Positions 52,338-61,620 of a DNA stretch of 64,000 bases are shown piece after piece. Both the position numbers and the translations under genes were made by a program. Below the pieces are notes generated by a model. It saw only the letters and a list, made by a program, of their open reading frames with translations, was not told the origin of the DNA and ran no database searches. Source of the DNA: Rhodomicrobium lacus (lineage in GTDB: Bacteria; Pseudomonadota; Alphaproteobacteria; Rhizobiales; Rhodomicrobiaceae); NCBI RefSeq assembly GCF_003992725.1, contig NZ_RZNF01000012.1, positions 992,001 through 1,056,000 of the forward strand, in the 5' to 3' direction. Within the stretch, counting starts at the first letter, position 1, and every line of letters begins with the position of its first letter.

Positions 52338-53174
52338 ATGCGAACGAAACGACTTCTAGTCCCGGCGGTGGCAGCGCTGGGATTATCGGCATTCGGCCTC
52401 GCGACTGCGGCGGCTGCTGCGCCGTCTCCGCTGGGAGCGAGCAGCGATAATCTGACCGCGAGCGGCGCGCAGAGTTCTGTGACGCTCGTCCGCGATGGCG
52501 GACGCGGCGGCTTCGGTGGTGCAGGCTTCAGAGGCGGCGGCTTTAGAGGCGCCTCTCCTATCGGTTCCCGGTTCAGCTATCGTGGCGGCGGCGGGTTTCA
52601 GCGCGCCAGCTTTGGCCCCGGTTTCAACCGTGGTTACGCCCGCCCCATCGGGTTCCGGGGCGGCTACTACGGTGGCGGCTGGCGCAGGCCGGTGGCGTTC
52701 CGGGGCGGCTATTACGGCGGTTGGCGCCGTCCGGTCGCGTGGCGCGGCGGCTATGGCGGCTGGCGCAGACCCGTGGTTTGGCGCACGGGATGGTATGGGG
52801 GCTGGCGTAGGCCGGTGGCCTATTACGGCTGGCGTCGCCCGATCGTCTATGGCGGTGGCTGGGGCTGGCGCAGGCCCGTCGTATATACCGGCACCTGGGG
52901 TTATCGCGCGCCGGTGATCTATCGCCCGGTCGTTTACAGCTCCGGCTGGTACGGTGGCGGCTGGCGTCGTCCGGTGGTCTACGGAGCCGGCTGGGGCGGC
53001 TGCAATCGTCCTGTCGTCTACAGCAGCGGCTGGGGCGGCTGGGGCGGCGGCTGGGGCGGTCCCGGCATCGGCGTCGGCTTTCGCTCCGGTTGGGGCAGCG
53101 GCTGGGGCGGCTGGGGCGGCGGCTGGGGCGGTCCCGGCCTCGGCATCGGCGTCGGCTGGGGTGGCGGCTGGTAA
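52338..53174 (+). CDS. Exported Gly/Trp/Arg/Tyr repeat protein (GWRRPV repeats)
   Basis: 278 residues. A Sec signal peptide (about 1-28, ending AAAAA), a Gly-rich section, then seven copies of GWRRP(V/I) each followed by (A/V)(F/W/Y) and a Gly/Tyr spacer (about residues 113-220), and a C-terminal pair of near-identical Gly/Trp units (GWGGWGGGWGGPG). The DNA of that last pair is also nearly duplicated (about 53027-53078 and 53096-53150). Composition recalls structural or coat proteins and sulfur-globule-like proteins, but I do not recognise the family. A GAGGAAG ribosome site precedes the ATG and a strong terminator follows. Confidence 0.8.
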   Translation: MRTKRLLVPAVAALGLSAFGLATAAAAAPSPLGASSDNLTASGAQSSVTLVRDGGRGGFGGAGFRGGGFRGASPIGSRFSYRGGGGFQRASFGPGFNRGYARPIGFRGGYYGGGWRRPVAFRGGYYGGWRRPVAWRGGYGGWRRPVVWRTGWYGGWRRPVAYYGWRRPIVYGGGWGWRRPVVYTGTWGYRAPVIYRPVVYSSGWYGGGWRRPVVYGAGWGGCNRPVVYSSGWGGWGGGWGGPGIGVGFRSGWGSGWGGWGGGWGGPGLGIGVGWGGGW

Positions 53175-53202
53175 GGTCGTCTTGGACCGCACGTGAAATG
53201 GA

Positions 53203-53231
53203 GCCCCGACCGCAAGGCCGGGGCTTTTTTT
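53203..53231 (+). terminator. Rho-independent terminator
   Basis: GCCCCG (53203-53208) pairs with CGGGGC (53219-53224), extended by CC/GG around GCAA, then seven T. It ends the repeat-protein gene 29 bases after its stop. Confidence 0.93.
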
Positions 53232-53371
53232 GTGAGGGTCGGGTCGTGCCGCAATCAGACGCCGGCGATGGAGAGGCCGGATCTCAGGCAGGTGGCTACC
53301 TTCGCTCACTTGTTCGGGGAACGGTGATCACTCATCGCTGTTACCCAGACGAAACGGCAAGGGAATGCGTC

Positions 53372-53833
53372 ATGCGAAAATTCCGCCTTTTCCTTCTTGT
53401 CGGTCTTGTCACCACAAGTGCGACGCCATACTCGGCAAAACCGTTTGGCCGCGAAGTGCCTTCCGACGAACCGACACAGGAGCAAGCGGGCGCGCCTGTC
53501 TTCCCTTCTGAGCGGACCGTGCTCTGGCGGGCGGAAAGCGTGCTGGGCAAAAACGTCATGACAGTTTCGGGTGAACGCGCCGGGCGCGTTGTCGACGTCC
53601 TTGCCGATGGCACCGGCGCCGTACAGGCGGCGGTGATCGAGGTCGGCGGTTTTCTCGGCGTCGGCAGTCGGCGCATCGCCATCTCGTGGGCTCGGTTGCG
53701 CTTTGCTTCGGACAGGCACGATGCGCTCGTGGTGGAACTCCCTCGCGAACGCCTCGCCGAAGCGCCGGAAGTCAAGACCGGGGAGCCGGTGGTTGCCATC
53801 GGCGCGACGACAGCGGAAGGGCCGGAGCGCTGA
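53372..53833 (+). CDS. Exported PRC-barrel domain protein
   Basis: 153 residues. N-terminal signal-like hydrophobic run (FRLFLLVGLVTTSA), then a PRC-barrel pattern: LGKNVMTVSGERAGRVVDVL and AAVIEVGGFLGVGSRRIAISW. PRC-barrel proteins of this exported kind are common in Hyphomicrobiales and lack a known role. ATG at 53372 has AGGGA before it; the frame stays open upstream into the previous gene without family support. Confidence 0.82.
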   Translation: MRKFRLFLLVGLVTTSATPYSAKPFGREVPSDEPTQEQAGAPVFPSERTVLWRAESVLGKNVMTVSGERAGRVVDVLADGTGAVQAAVIEVGGFLGVGSRRIAISWARLRFASDRHDALVVELPRERLAEAPEVKTGEPVVAIGATTAEGPER

Positions 53834-53892
53834 GGGAATCAACGAGCGCGCCGGAGCACCAAGACCCACCGCTCGCCGCAGACCGCCGCAAG

Positions 53893-55098
53893 GTGCCCTC
53901 GTGGGAAAGCCTGCGCGGTCTCGACTGGTTCGCTTTTTTTCTCGGCGACATTCAGACCGGCTTTGGGCCATTCCTCGCCGTCTACCTCACGTCCGAAAAG
54001 TGGACGCAGACGGATATCGGCCTCGTGCTGTCGGTCGGCTCCATCGCCGCGCTTGTGTTCCAGGTGCCGGGCGGAGCGCTGATCGACAGGGTTCGGTCGG
54101 AGTCCCGCGCTGCGGGCGGAGCCGTGGCGGCAATCGGTGCGAGCGCCTTCATCATCGCGGTGTGGCCGGTATTCGCGGCGGTGGCGTTCGCGCGGGTGCT
54201 CCACGCGGCGGGAACGGCGGTCGTCGCTCCGGCGGTCGCGGCGATCAGCCTGGGGCTTGTGGGGCGCGAGGCGCTTTCTCCGCGACTTGGACGCAATGCG
54301 CGCTACGCCGCCGCGGGCAACGGAACCGCTGCCCTCCTTCTCGGTGCCTGCGGCTATTTCTGGTCGGCGCAGGCTGTGTTTTTCCTGACGGCGCTCTTCG
54401 CCCTCCCGGCGATCACAGCGCTCTTGTACATCCGCGAGGCTGAAGTGGATGTCGCAACGGCGCATGGCGAGACTGGCGAAGTGAAGGCCTCCAGCGTGCC
54501 CGCCGGCTTGGCGATCCTTCTTCGCAAGCGCGCGTTTCTTGTTTTCATTGCGATCATCGCACTGTTTCAGATGACGAACGCGCCGCTTCTGCCGCTCGTC
54601 GGCTCCGAACTGACGACGCGCGCGAGTAACTGGGCCGTCGCACTGATCGCCGCCGCGATCGTGCTGCCGCAAATCATCGTCGCGTTGTTTTCTCCGATGG
54701 TGGGGCGGCTGGCGAAGCGGATCGGACGCCGCCCGTTGCTGCTCGCGGCGCTCGGCGTGTTGCCGCTGCGCGCGGCGCTCTTCGCCTTACTGGATGGCGC
54801 GGTGCCGCTGGTGGCGATCCAGATGCTTGATGGCGTTTCGGCTGCTGTGCTGGCCGTGCTGATCCCGCTCGTGGTCGCCGACATCTCGTTCGGCACCGGC
54901 CATTTTAATCTGGCGCAGGGCGTCGTCGGCATGTCCATCGGTCTTGCCGCCGCGATGAGCCTTCCCGCCGCAGGCTACATCGCCGACACCTTCGGCCGTC
55001 CTTCCGCGTTCTGGTGCCTTGCCGCCACGGGCGCGCTCGGCTTCGTCATAACGCTGACGCTGATGCCGGAAACGCGCCCGAAGGAGGACATCACTTGA
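53893..55098 (+). CDS. MFS transporter
   Basis: About 401 residues with twelve predicted membrane helices; the first contains LDWFAFFLGDIQTGFGPFLAVYL, read as two parts LDWFAFFLGD and TGFGPFLAVYLT. The loop 2-3 motif is GGALIDRVRSE. It resembles alphaproteobacterial MFS carriers of unknown substrate. The start is uncertain: GTG 53893 is used, but the open frame reaches back across the PRC-barrel gene and a CTG at 53830 overlaps that stop. It ends eight bases inside the convergent porin gene. Confidence 0.8.
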   Translation: MPSWESLRGLDWFAFFLGDIQTGFGPFLAVYLTSEKWTQTDIGLVLSVGSIAALVFQVPGGALIDRVRSESRAAGGAVAAIGASAFIIAVWPVFAAVAFARVLHAAGTAVVAPAVAAISLGLVGREALSPRLGRNARYAAAGNGTAALLLGACGYFWSAQAVFFLTALFALPAITALLYIREAEVDVATAHGETGEVKASSVPAGLAILLRKRAFLVFIAIIALFQMTNAPLLPLVGSELTTRASNWAVALIAAAIVLPQIIVALFSPMVGRLAKRIGRRPLLLAALGVLPLRAALFALLDGAVPLVAIQMLDGVSAAVLAVLIPLVVADISFGTGHFNLAQGVVGMSIGLAAAMSLPAAGYIADTFGRPSAFWCLAATGALGFVITLTLMPETRPKEDIT

Positions 55099-56116
55099 GA
55101 ATGTTGGTCTTCACGGTGAGATCGAACGACAGCTTGCCGACAAAGGCCGCGCCACACCATCTGGAGCCAAGCCCGCTCGGATTGATGTCCGTGACGTTTT
55201 TCGCGGCATAGGTTGCGGTGTCGTCGCCTGTCAGCACATTGCATTGCGCCACCGAAAGATCGGTGTCGTAGTAGCGAAGGTCGAGCGTCAGCACCTCGTA
55301 TGTGAAGGCGAGGCCTACGTTCCACGTGGCGTAGTCCGGCAGCGGAACATTGCCGTAGAAGTCTTTTGTATCGCCGAAAAAGTAGTTGCCCCACTCGCCC
55401 GAGATGTACCAGCCGAGACCGTCGGGCAGCAGGTTCTTGTCGGGGAGCACGTATTTTCCGGTCCATGAGGCGTAGGTGCCCGGTGCCCCCGTATTCAGCC
55501 ACGAGGGCGAATAATAGGCCGCGACGCCAAGCGTCAGCTTGTCGTTCGGCGTGTAGGTTGCCTTGCCGTAGACTTCGTAGAAGTCGAGCCGTGCTTCGAG
55601 CGTGTTGCACCCGCCGGTTGGCGTATAGAAGCCGTTGGTGCAGTTCAGGAAGGCAGGCTCAAGACCGTTGTAGGTACGGCCGCCGGGATACCAGTAGTAC
55701 CAGAAACCGAAGTCGAACGCGACCTTGTCGAAGGTCGGACGCACGCCGCCGTAGAAGTCGACCTCTGCGAAGGCGTCGTTCGGAAAATCAAGCGTGTAGA
55801 TGCTCGTGCCAGCGTAGAATTGCACGTCCTTCTGAGGCGTGTAGCGATATTCGACGTAGGAATTCCACGAGGGATTGCGGTTCGATTGACTGATGCCGCG
55901 GAAGATGTAGTCCGTTGCGGCGCCCGCGCCGATGGCAATATCCCAATCCGGGTAAGTCGTCTCGTCCTTCTTGTCCTCGGCCTTGTCTTCCTTTTTGGCC
56001 TTTTTCGCGGGCTTGGCGGAGCTTTGCTTCTCGGTGTTGGCTGAATCGTCTTCCGCCGCCATCACGTTTCCGGCGAGAAACAGAGAAAGGGCGGCAAGCA
56101 AAAGGGGTTTGCTCAT
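55091..56116 (-). CDS. TorF family porin
   Basis: 341 residues with a signal peptide (MSKPLLLAALSLFLAGNVMA, cleavage before AEDD), then a Lys/Glu/Asp-rich linker (about 22-60), then an outer-membrane barrel with DYIFRGISQSNRNPSW and EVDFYGGVRPTF, the hallmarks of the TorF putative porins of Hyphomicrobiales, and the C-terminal aromatic pattern. ATG at 56116 begins the signal peptide; the 41 residues upstream in frame are not used. Substrate unknown. Confidence 0.87.
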   Translation of the reverse strand: MSKPLLLAALSLFLAGNVMAAEDDSANTEKQSSAKPAKKAKKEDKAEDKKDETTYPDWDIAIGAGAATDYIFRGISQSNRNPSWNSYVEYRYTPQKDVQFYAGTSIYTLDFPNDAFAEVDFYGGVRPTFDKVAFDFGFWYYWYPGGRTYNGLEPAFLNCTNGFYTPTGGCNTLEARLDFYEVYGKATYTPNDKLTLGVAAYYSPSWLNTGAPGTYASWTGKYVLPDKNLLPDGLGWYISGEWGNYFFGDTKDFYGNVPLPDYATWNVGLAFTYEVLTLDLRYYDTDLSVAQCNVLTGDDTATYAAKNVTDINPSGLGSRWCGAAFVGKLSFDLTVKTNILK

Positions 56117-56282
56117 GTCGGTCTCGCTATTGGCCGCCGGGCGCGGCAGGATGATCGAACGCAAACTATGCCAACCATAGGAAGAGTCGTGCTTTCTCAA
56201 CAACCCGAAAGCGAGAGTTGATTTTGTGATGCACTTCATAGTTGCGCGAATGCATCACGAAACGGCTTTGCCGTTTTTGTGG

Positions 56283-58838
56283 TCAGCTTCTCCTGATCGA
56301 GCGTCCGGCGACCTCCTCCCGGATCTCGTCCATCATGTCTTCCGCGTCGTGCACGATCGCGGCCTGCGCCAGCAGATGCTCCATGCCGGAGCCGCGCACC
56401 TGCTCGGTCCGCACATCCGTCAGCACCGGGATCGAAAAGGGCGAGGCGCGCGAAAGCTCGATGAAAAGGAAACGGTCGCGATAGCGCGTCAAAAGTTCGG
56501 ACAGGCGCTTCAGGTCGAGCAATTCGCGCTCGGCATCGCGCCGCGTGACCTTGAGAAGGATGTGGTCCGGCTCGTGTCGTCGCAAGACGTCATAGATAAG
56601 ATCGGTCGAGATCGTCATTTGCCGCATGGACTTGCGGGCCGCGTTGTTCTGTTGCTCGACGAGGCCGGTCACCGTCGCCACATGCCGGAAGGAGCGCTTC
56701 AGCATCGGACTTTCGAGGATCCATTCCTCCAGTTCGTCGCCGAGGATGTCGGGCGCGAGAAACCGGGCGATGTGATCGCGGGTCGCGGGGACGATGTGCG
56801 AAACCACGAGGCCGTAATCGGTGATCTGGAAGCTGATCGGCTTCTGCCCGAGATGCTCCATCCGCCGCGTGACGAGCATGCCGAGCGTCTGGTTCGCGCG
56901 GCGCCCCGCGAATGTGTAGAACACCGTTCGATGGAAGCGGCCTTCGAGGAACTGCTCCACGAGAAGCCGGTCGGCGGGCGGGATGACCGAAAAACGCGCC
57001 TGAAGGTCGAGCCATTCGCGCACGTCGGCCGGAAGCGTCCGCCACTCGTCCGGGTCGGCCAGCAGATCGCGCACGCCGTCCGCGAGGAAGGTCGACAGCG
57101 GCATCTGGCCGCCCGAATAGGCAGGCACCTTCGGCTCGCCGCCCGCAGCCGGCCGGGCTTCGATCATCATGTCGCGCACGCCGACAAAGGCCAGCAGTTC
57201 GCCCGCGAAAAAGAAGGTGTCGCCCGGCGTCAGTCCTTGCGCGAAATACTCCTCCACTTCGCCGAGCACGCGCCCGCCGCGTCCCAAACCGCGTTGGCCG
57301 TTGCCTGACAGCCGGACCACCTTCAGCCGCGCCGCTTCGACGATCACGCCGATATTCTGCCGGTGCCGCCGCGCGACATGCTGGTTCGCGATGCGAAAGC
57401 GCCCGTCCGGCAAGACGGTGAGGCGCTTGTAACGGTCGTAAGCGCGCAGCACATAGCCGCCGTCGATGGCAAACTGGAACAGCCTGTCGAACGTCTCCCG
57501 CGAAAGATCGGCGTAGGGAAGCGCGGTGCGGATCTCGTCGAAAAGCGTATCCGGCAAGACGGGGCCGCTGCACGCGCAACTCAGGATATGCTGCGCCACC
57601 ACGTCGAGCGAGCCGGGGCCGGGCGCTTCACCATCGAGCTGGCCCCTCTCGATGGCGGCGAGAGCGGCGCGGCACTCCAGCGCCTCGAAGCGATTGGCGG
57701 GCACGAGAAACGCGCGGCTCGGCTCGTCGAGCCGGTGGTTCGAGCGCCCAACGCGCTGAAGCAGGCGGCTGACGCCTTTGGGCGCCGCCACCTGGATCAC
57801 GAGATCGACGTCACCCCAGTCTATGCCAAGCTCCAGCGCCGCCGTCGCCACGACGCTGCGGATCTTGCCCGCCGCCATCATCGCTTCCGCCTTGCGGCGC
57901 TGCTCGCGGCTGAGCGAGCCGTGATAGACAGCGATCGGCAGATTCTCCTCGTTCGCGTCCCACAGCATCTGCAGCATGAGTTCCGCCTGAGCGCGCGTGT
58001 TCACGAACACGATGGACGTGCCCGCGCGGCGGATCGCGTCGTAGATTTCCGGCACGGCATAGCGCGCCATGAAGCCGCCGTATGGCATGCGCGTCCCGTC
58101 CGGCACCAGCATGCGGATATCCGGCTGCATCGGCAGGCCGGATTGCAGAAGCGCGGCGGGCGCGCCGACCGGACCGAGCCAGGACGAGAGCGCGGCAGGG
58201 TCGGCCACCGTGGCGGAGAGCCCGAAGCGGACCGCCTGGGGCGCGAGCGCTGAAAGGCGCGACAGGGCGAGCGCCGTGAAATCGCCCCGCTTCGTTGCCG
58301 CGAAACTGTGCACCTCGTCCACGATCACCGCGCGAAGCCCTGCGAACAGGCGCGCCGCGTCCGGGGAGGACAGCATCAGCATCAGGCTTTCGGGCGTGGT
58401 GAGGAACAGGTTCGGCGGCGAGCGGCGCTGCCGCGCGCGTTTCGATTGCGGCGTGTCGCCCGTGCGGCTTTCGACGCTCACGGCAAGCCCCATCTCGGCG
58501 ATGGGCCGCGTGAGATTGCGCTCGATGTCGTTTGTCAGCGCCTTCAGCGGCGAGACATAAAGCGTGTGAATGCCCTCGGCGCGCGTCTCGTGGATATCGA
58601 TCAGGCTCGGCAGGAAGCCGGACAACGTCTTGCCGCCGCCGGTGGGCGCGATGAGAAGCGTGGACCGGCGCGCGCGGAACGCCTCGACCATCGCGCGCTG
58701 CCATGGCCGCGCTGCCCAGCCGCGCGACGCGAACCACACCTCGACATAAGGCGGCAGCCGATGCGCATTGCTATCGCCCGAAGCGCCTTCTCGCGGGTTA
58801 GCCTCCTGCAAAAGCTCCGATGTTCGCCGTTTCGCCAA
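56283..58838 (-). CDS. Ligase-associated DNA damage response DEXH helicase (Lhr-like)
   Basis: 851 residues. Walker A APTGGGKT at 64-71, DEVH at 174-177, motif III GLSATV, motif VI QRVGRSNHR, then a winged-helix and DUF4057-like C-terminal half as in Lhr-core helicases. In many bacteria this protein is encoded with an MBL-fold exonuclease, an ATP-dependent DNA ligase and PdeM, a DNA repair set. Here only the exonuclease is near, on the opposite strand. The start is TTG at 58838 with no clear ribosome site, so the exact N-terminus is unsure. Confidence 0.92.
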   Translation of the reverse strand: MAKRRTSELLQEANPREGASGDSNAHRLPPYVEVWFASRGWAARPWQRAMVEAFRARRSTLLIAPTGGGKTLSGFLPSLIDIHETRAEGIHTLYVSPLKALTNDIERNLTRPIAEMGLAVSVESRTGDTPQSKRARQRRSPPNLFLTTPESLMLMLSSPDAARLFAGLRAVIVDEVHSFAATKRGDFTALALSRLSALAPQAVRFGLSATVADPAALSSWLGPVGAPAALLQSGLPMQPDIRMLVPDGTRMPYGGFMARYAVPEIYDAIRRAGTSIVFVNTRAQAELMLQMLWDANEENLPIAVYHGSLSREQRRKAEAMMAAGKIRSVVATAALELGIDWGDVDLVIQVAAPKGVSRLLQRVGRSNHRLDEPSRAFLVPANRFEALECRAALAAIERGQLDGEAPGPGSLDVVAQHILSCACSGPVLPDTLFDEIRTALPYADLSRETFDRLFQFAIDGGYVLRAYDRYKRLTVLPDGRFRIANQHVARRHRQNIGVIVEAARLKVVRLSGNGQRGLGRGGRVLGEVEEYFAQGLTPGDTFFFAGELLAFVGVRDMMIEARPAAGGEPKVPAYSGGQMPLSTFLADGVRDLLADPDEWRTLPADVREWLDLQARFSVIPPADRLLVEQFLEGRFHRTVFYTFAGRRANQTLGMLVTRRMEHLGQKPISFQITDYGLVVSHIVPATRDHIARFLAPDILGDELEEWILESPMLKRSFRHVATVTGLVEQQNNAARKSMRQMTISTDLIYDVLRRHEPDHILLKVTRRDAERELLDLKRLSELLTRYRDRFLFIELSRASPFSIPVLTDVRTEQVRGSGMEHLLAQAAIVHDAEDMMDEIREEVAGRSIRRS

Positions 58839-58953
58839 GGGAAAGCTCTACCGATCCGGGTTGTCCATGGCCGCTCGCCGCACATCGTTCTTGTTTTGTA
58901 CCATATTCCGCGATAAGATCAAGCAGCCTGCAATCGCTGCGTGAGTGAGGGTG

Positions 58954-59244
58954 ATGACAGACTCGGCCAAACCCGTTCCCGACCTGTTCGGAGAGAATGA
59001 CAAAGGTTACGAAGGAACGGTACGCATTCTCGATCTTCTGGAAAAGCTTGCCGCCGCCGAAAGCTTGCAAGGCGCGGCCGCAGCGGCCGGCGTGGGCGAA
59101 GACCAGATGCGCGCGGGCCTTCGCCAAGCGGCGTCACTGATCCGCCGCGAAGGGGCGCCCGCGGCTGATGACTGGCGCGAATTGTCGGTGGCGGAAGCGC
59201 TCTCGATCCTCGCCGACCATGGCATCGGTCAGAAACAGGAGTGA
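58954..59244 (+). CDS. Small helical protein of unknown function between helicase and exonuclease
   Basis: 96 residues, from ATG 58954 with GAGG close before it. Mostly helical: GTVRILDLLEKLAAAESL, then an Ala-rich GAAAAAGVGEDQMRAGLRQAA that reads like a helix-turn-helix, and a C-terminal SVAEALSILADHGIG. No cysteines. I do not recognise it. It is divergent from the helicase and 89 bases before the exonuclease. Confidence 0.6.
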   Translation: MTDSAKPVPDLFGENDKGYEGTVRILDLLEKLAAAESLQGAAAAAGVGEDQMRAGLRQAASLIRREGAPAADDWRELSVAEALSILADHGIGQKQE

Positions 59245-59333
59245 CGTTTGGAAAGTAGGGGCATGACGGCTTTGAAAATTGACTGCCCAAAAGTTTCGCG
59301 GGTGCTTTGCCGGAGCATGGGTTTTTCACGGCG

Positions 59334-60344
59334 ATGACCCACCCGCGCGAGTGGATGGAGGTGCGGCCCGAGGGGCTTTATTGCAAGCCCGGCGGCTTCT
59401 TCATCGATCCTGTCCGGCCGGTCGGCACCGCCATTGTCACGCATGGACATTCGGATCACGCGCGCAGCGGTCATGCGGAGGTGGCCGCGACGCCCGACAC
59501 GCTTGCCATCATGGCGTGCCGCTATGGCGAAGGCTTCGCCTGCCGACGCATCGATCTCCCCTATGGCCAGCCGATGCAGTGGGGTGAGGCCAGCGTTACG
59601 CTCTACCCGGCGGGGCATATCCTCGGCGCGGCGCAGGTGCTGATCGAACACGGCGGCGCGCGGCTCGTCGTTTCCGGCGACTACAAGCGCACGGCCGATC
59701 CGACCGCACGGCCTTTCGAGGTGGTGCCGTGCGACGTGTTCGTCACGGAGGCAACATTCGGCCTGCCCGTCTTCTGCCACCCGGACCCGCAGCACGAGGT
59801 CGAAAAGCTGCTCAATTCGCTCGCCATTTTCCCGCAAAGCTGCCACGCCGTCGGGTGCTACGCGCTCGGCAAGACGCAGCGGCTCATCGCGGAGCTGCGC
59901 CGCGCGGGCTACGACCGCGCGATCTATCTCCACGGCGCGCTGATGAAGCTGACCGAACTTTACGAGGCGCGCGGCGTTGCGCTCGGCCCTTATCAACCCG
60001 TGACACCCGCCAACCGCAAGAGCCTCGCGGGCGAGATCGTGCTCTGCCCCCCGTCCGCGCTCGCTGACCGCTGGTCGCGTTCGCTTCCCGATGTCATCCC
60101 CGCCGCAGCCTCGGGCTGGATGCAGATCCGTGCCCGCGCCAAACAGCAGCGCGTGGAACTGCCGCTCGTCATCTCCGACCATTGCGACTGGCCCGAACTG
60201 ATCGACACCATTCAGGAGACCGGCGCGGAGGAAATCTGGGTGACGCATGGCCGCGAGGAAGCCCTCGTCCATTACTGCCGCAAGCTCGGACTTCGGGCGC
60301 GCGCTCTGTCGCTGCTTGGTTACGAAGACGAGGAGGCGGAATGA
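59334..60344 (+). CDS. Ligase-associated DNA damage response exonuclease (MBL-fold)
   Basis: About 336 residues of the metallo-beta-lactamase/beta-CASP type. Metal motif THGHSDHARSGH, then GHILGAAQVLIE, SGDYKRTADPTARPFE, and the beta-CASP tail ISDHCDWPELIDTI with VTHGREEALV. Such proteins are annotated as 3'-end processing-factor-like nucleases of the DNA repair set with the helicase. The ATG at 59334 gives the family start; TTG 59307 is possible, and neither has a good ribosome site. Confidence 0.9.
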   Translation: MTHPREWMEVRPEGLYCKPGGFFIDPVRPVGTAIVTHGHSDHARSGHAEVAATPDTLAIMACRYGEGFACRRIDLPYGQPMQWGEASVTLYPAGHILGAAQVLIEHGGARLVVSGDYKRTADPTARPFEVVPCDVFVTEATFGLPVFCHPDPQHEVEKLLNSLAIFPQSCHAVGCYALGKTQRLIAELRRAGYDRAIYLHGALMKLTELYEARGVALGPYQPVTPANRKSLAGEIVLCPPSALADRWSRSLPDVIPAAASGWMQIRARAKQQRVELPLVISDHCDWPELIDTIQETGAEEIWVTHGREEALVHYCRKLGLRARALSLLGYEDEEAE

Positions 60345-60396
60345 ACGCCACGGTTTTGTTTTGCGCGAGCCTGCCAGAATCCGCTAGCGTCTGGCC

Positions 60397-61440
60397 ATGA
60401 CCGCACGGCTTCTCGACCGCGAAAGACAGGACGAAGACGCGGGTGAGCTTTCGCTCCGCCCGCAACGTCTGGCCGAGTTCATCGGGCAGGCGCAGGCGCG
60501 CGCGAACATGAAGGTCTTCATCGACGCCGCGCGTGCGCGCGGGGAAGCGCTGGACCATGTGCTTTTCGCCGGGCCGCCCGGCCTCGGAAAGACGACGCTC
60601 GCCCAGATCGTGGCGCGCGAACTCGGCGTGAATTTCAAGATGACGTCCGGCCCCGTTATCGCGAAGGCGGGCGACCTCGCGGCGCTGCTGACGAACCTCG
60701 AAGAACGCGACGTGCTGTTCATCGACGAGATCCACCGGCTGAACCCGGCGGTGGAAGAAATCCTTTATCCCGCCATGGAGGATTTCCAGCTCGACCTCAT
60801 CATCGGCGAAGGGCCGGCGGCGCGCTCCGTGCGCATCGACCTTGCGAAGTTCACGCTTGTCGGCGCGACAACGCGCACGGGCCTTCTCACCACGCCGCTG
60901 CGCGATCGCTTCGGCATCCCGATCCGGCTCAACTTCTACACTGACGACGAGCTTGAAGAGATCGTGCGGCGCGGCGCGCGCGTGCTGGACATGACGATGA
61001 CGGCGGACGGCGCGCGCGAGGTGGCTCGACGCAGCCGGGGCACACCGCGCGTCGCTGGCCGCCTGCTGCGCCGGGTCCGCGACTTTGCCGCAGTCGGCGG
61101 AGTGACAGAGGTGGATCGAGCCGTTGCCGATGCCGCGCTTGGCAAGCTGGAAGTGGACAGCCTCGGCCTCGACGCCATGGATCACCGCTACCTCAGATGC
61201 ATCGGCGTGAATTACAGCGGCGGTCCGGTCGGCATCGAGACGATCGCCGCAGCTCTCTCCGAGGGGAAGGACGCCATCGAGGAAGTGATCGAGCCCTACC
61301 TCCTGCAGCAAGGCTTTATCGGGCGCACACCTCGCGGGCGCGTTTTGACATTGAAGGCATTCCGTCATCTCGGCATCGCCGCGCCTCAAGCCATCCGCGA
61401 CCAGCAATTGCCTCTGTTCGAGGGCTCGCGCGAAGGCTGA
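60397..61440 (+). CDS. ruvB: Holliday junction helicase RuvB
   Basis: AAA+ motor that drives branch migration with RuvA. Walker A GPPGLGKT at 59-66, Walker [10 protein letters not shown], sensor [10 protein letters not shown], and the C-terminal winged helix ending [10 protein letters not shown]. 347 residues. ruvA and ruvC, its usual partners, are not next to it in this window; it follows the exonuclease gene by 52 bases. Confidence 0.97.
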   Translation: MTARLLDRERQDEDAGELSLRPQRLAEFIGQAQARANMKVFIDAARARGEALDHVLFAGPPGLGKTTLAQIVARELGVNFKMTSGPVIAKAGDLAALLTNLEERDVLFIDEIHRLNPAVEEILYPAMEDFQLDLIIGEGPAARSVRIDLAKFTLVGATTRTGLLTTPLRDRFGIPIRLNFYTDDELEEIVRRGARVLDMTMTADGAREVARRSRGTPRVAGRLLRRVRDFAAVGGVTEVDRAVADAALGKLEVDSLGLDAMDHRYLRCIGVNYSGGPVGIETIAAALSEGKDAIEEVIEPYLLQQGFIGRTPRGRVLTLKAFRHLGIAAPQAIRDQQLPLFEGSREG

Positions 61441-61520
61441 GTCGCCCCTCGAATCGCGCCTTTTGCGCTTGTCAAATTTCTCCCACAGGTTTCACACAGG
61501 GGATTTCGTAACCGTCCCGC

Positions 61521-61565
61521 TTTTATAATGACAAGGCGGCGGGAATGACCTCTTATAAAGACAAG
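61521..61565. repeat. Two 15-base direct repeats spaced by exactly 30 bases
   Basis: TTTTATAATGACAAG (61521-61535) and TCTTATAAAGACAAG (61551-61565) match at 13 of 15 positions. A 30-base period puts them on the same face of the helix, as for tandem operator sites. They lie in the 368-base gap 61441-61808 between ruvB and the next gene, AT-rich for this genome. Confidence 0.5.
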
Positions 61566-61620
61566 CAGCGAGTATGCTGCACGGGTTCCACCACGTGGTT
61601 TCAAATGCCACGCTGGTTGG

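Noticed and set aside
53030-53160. Regular GGC-rich repeats looking like a CRISPR or VNTR array
   Set aside because: Units are not separated by unique spacers and are in frame with a Gly/Trp repeat protein, so they are coding.
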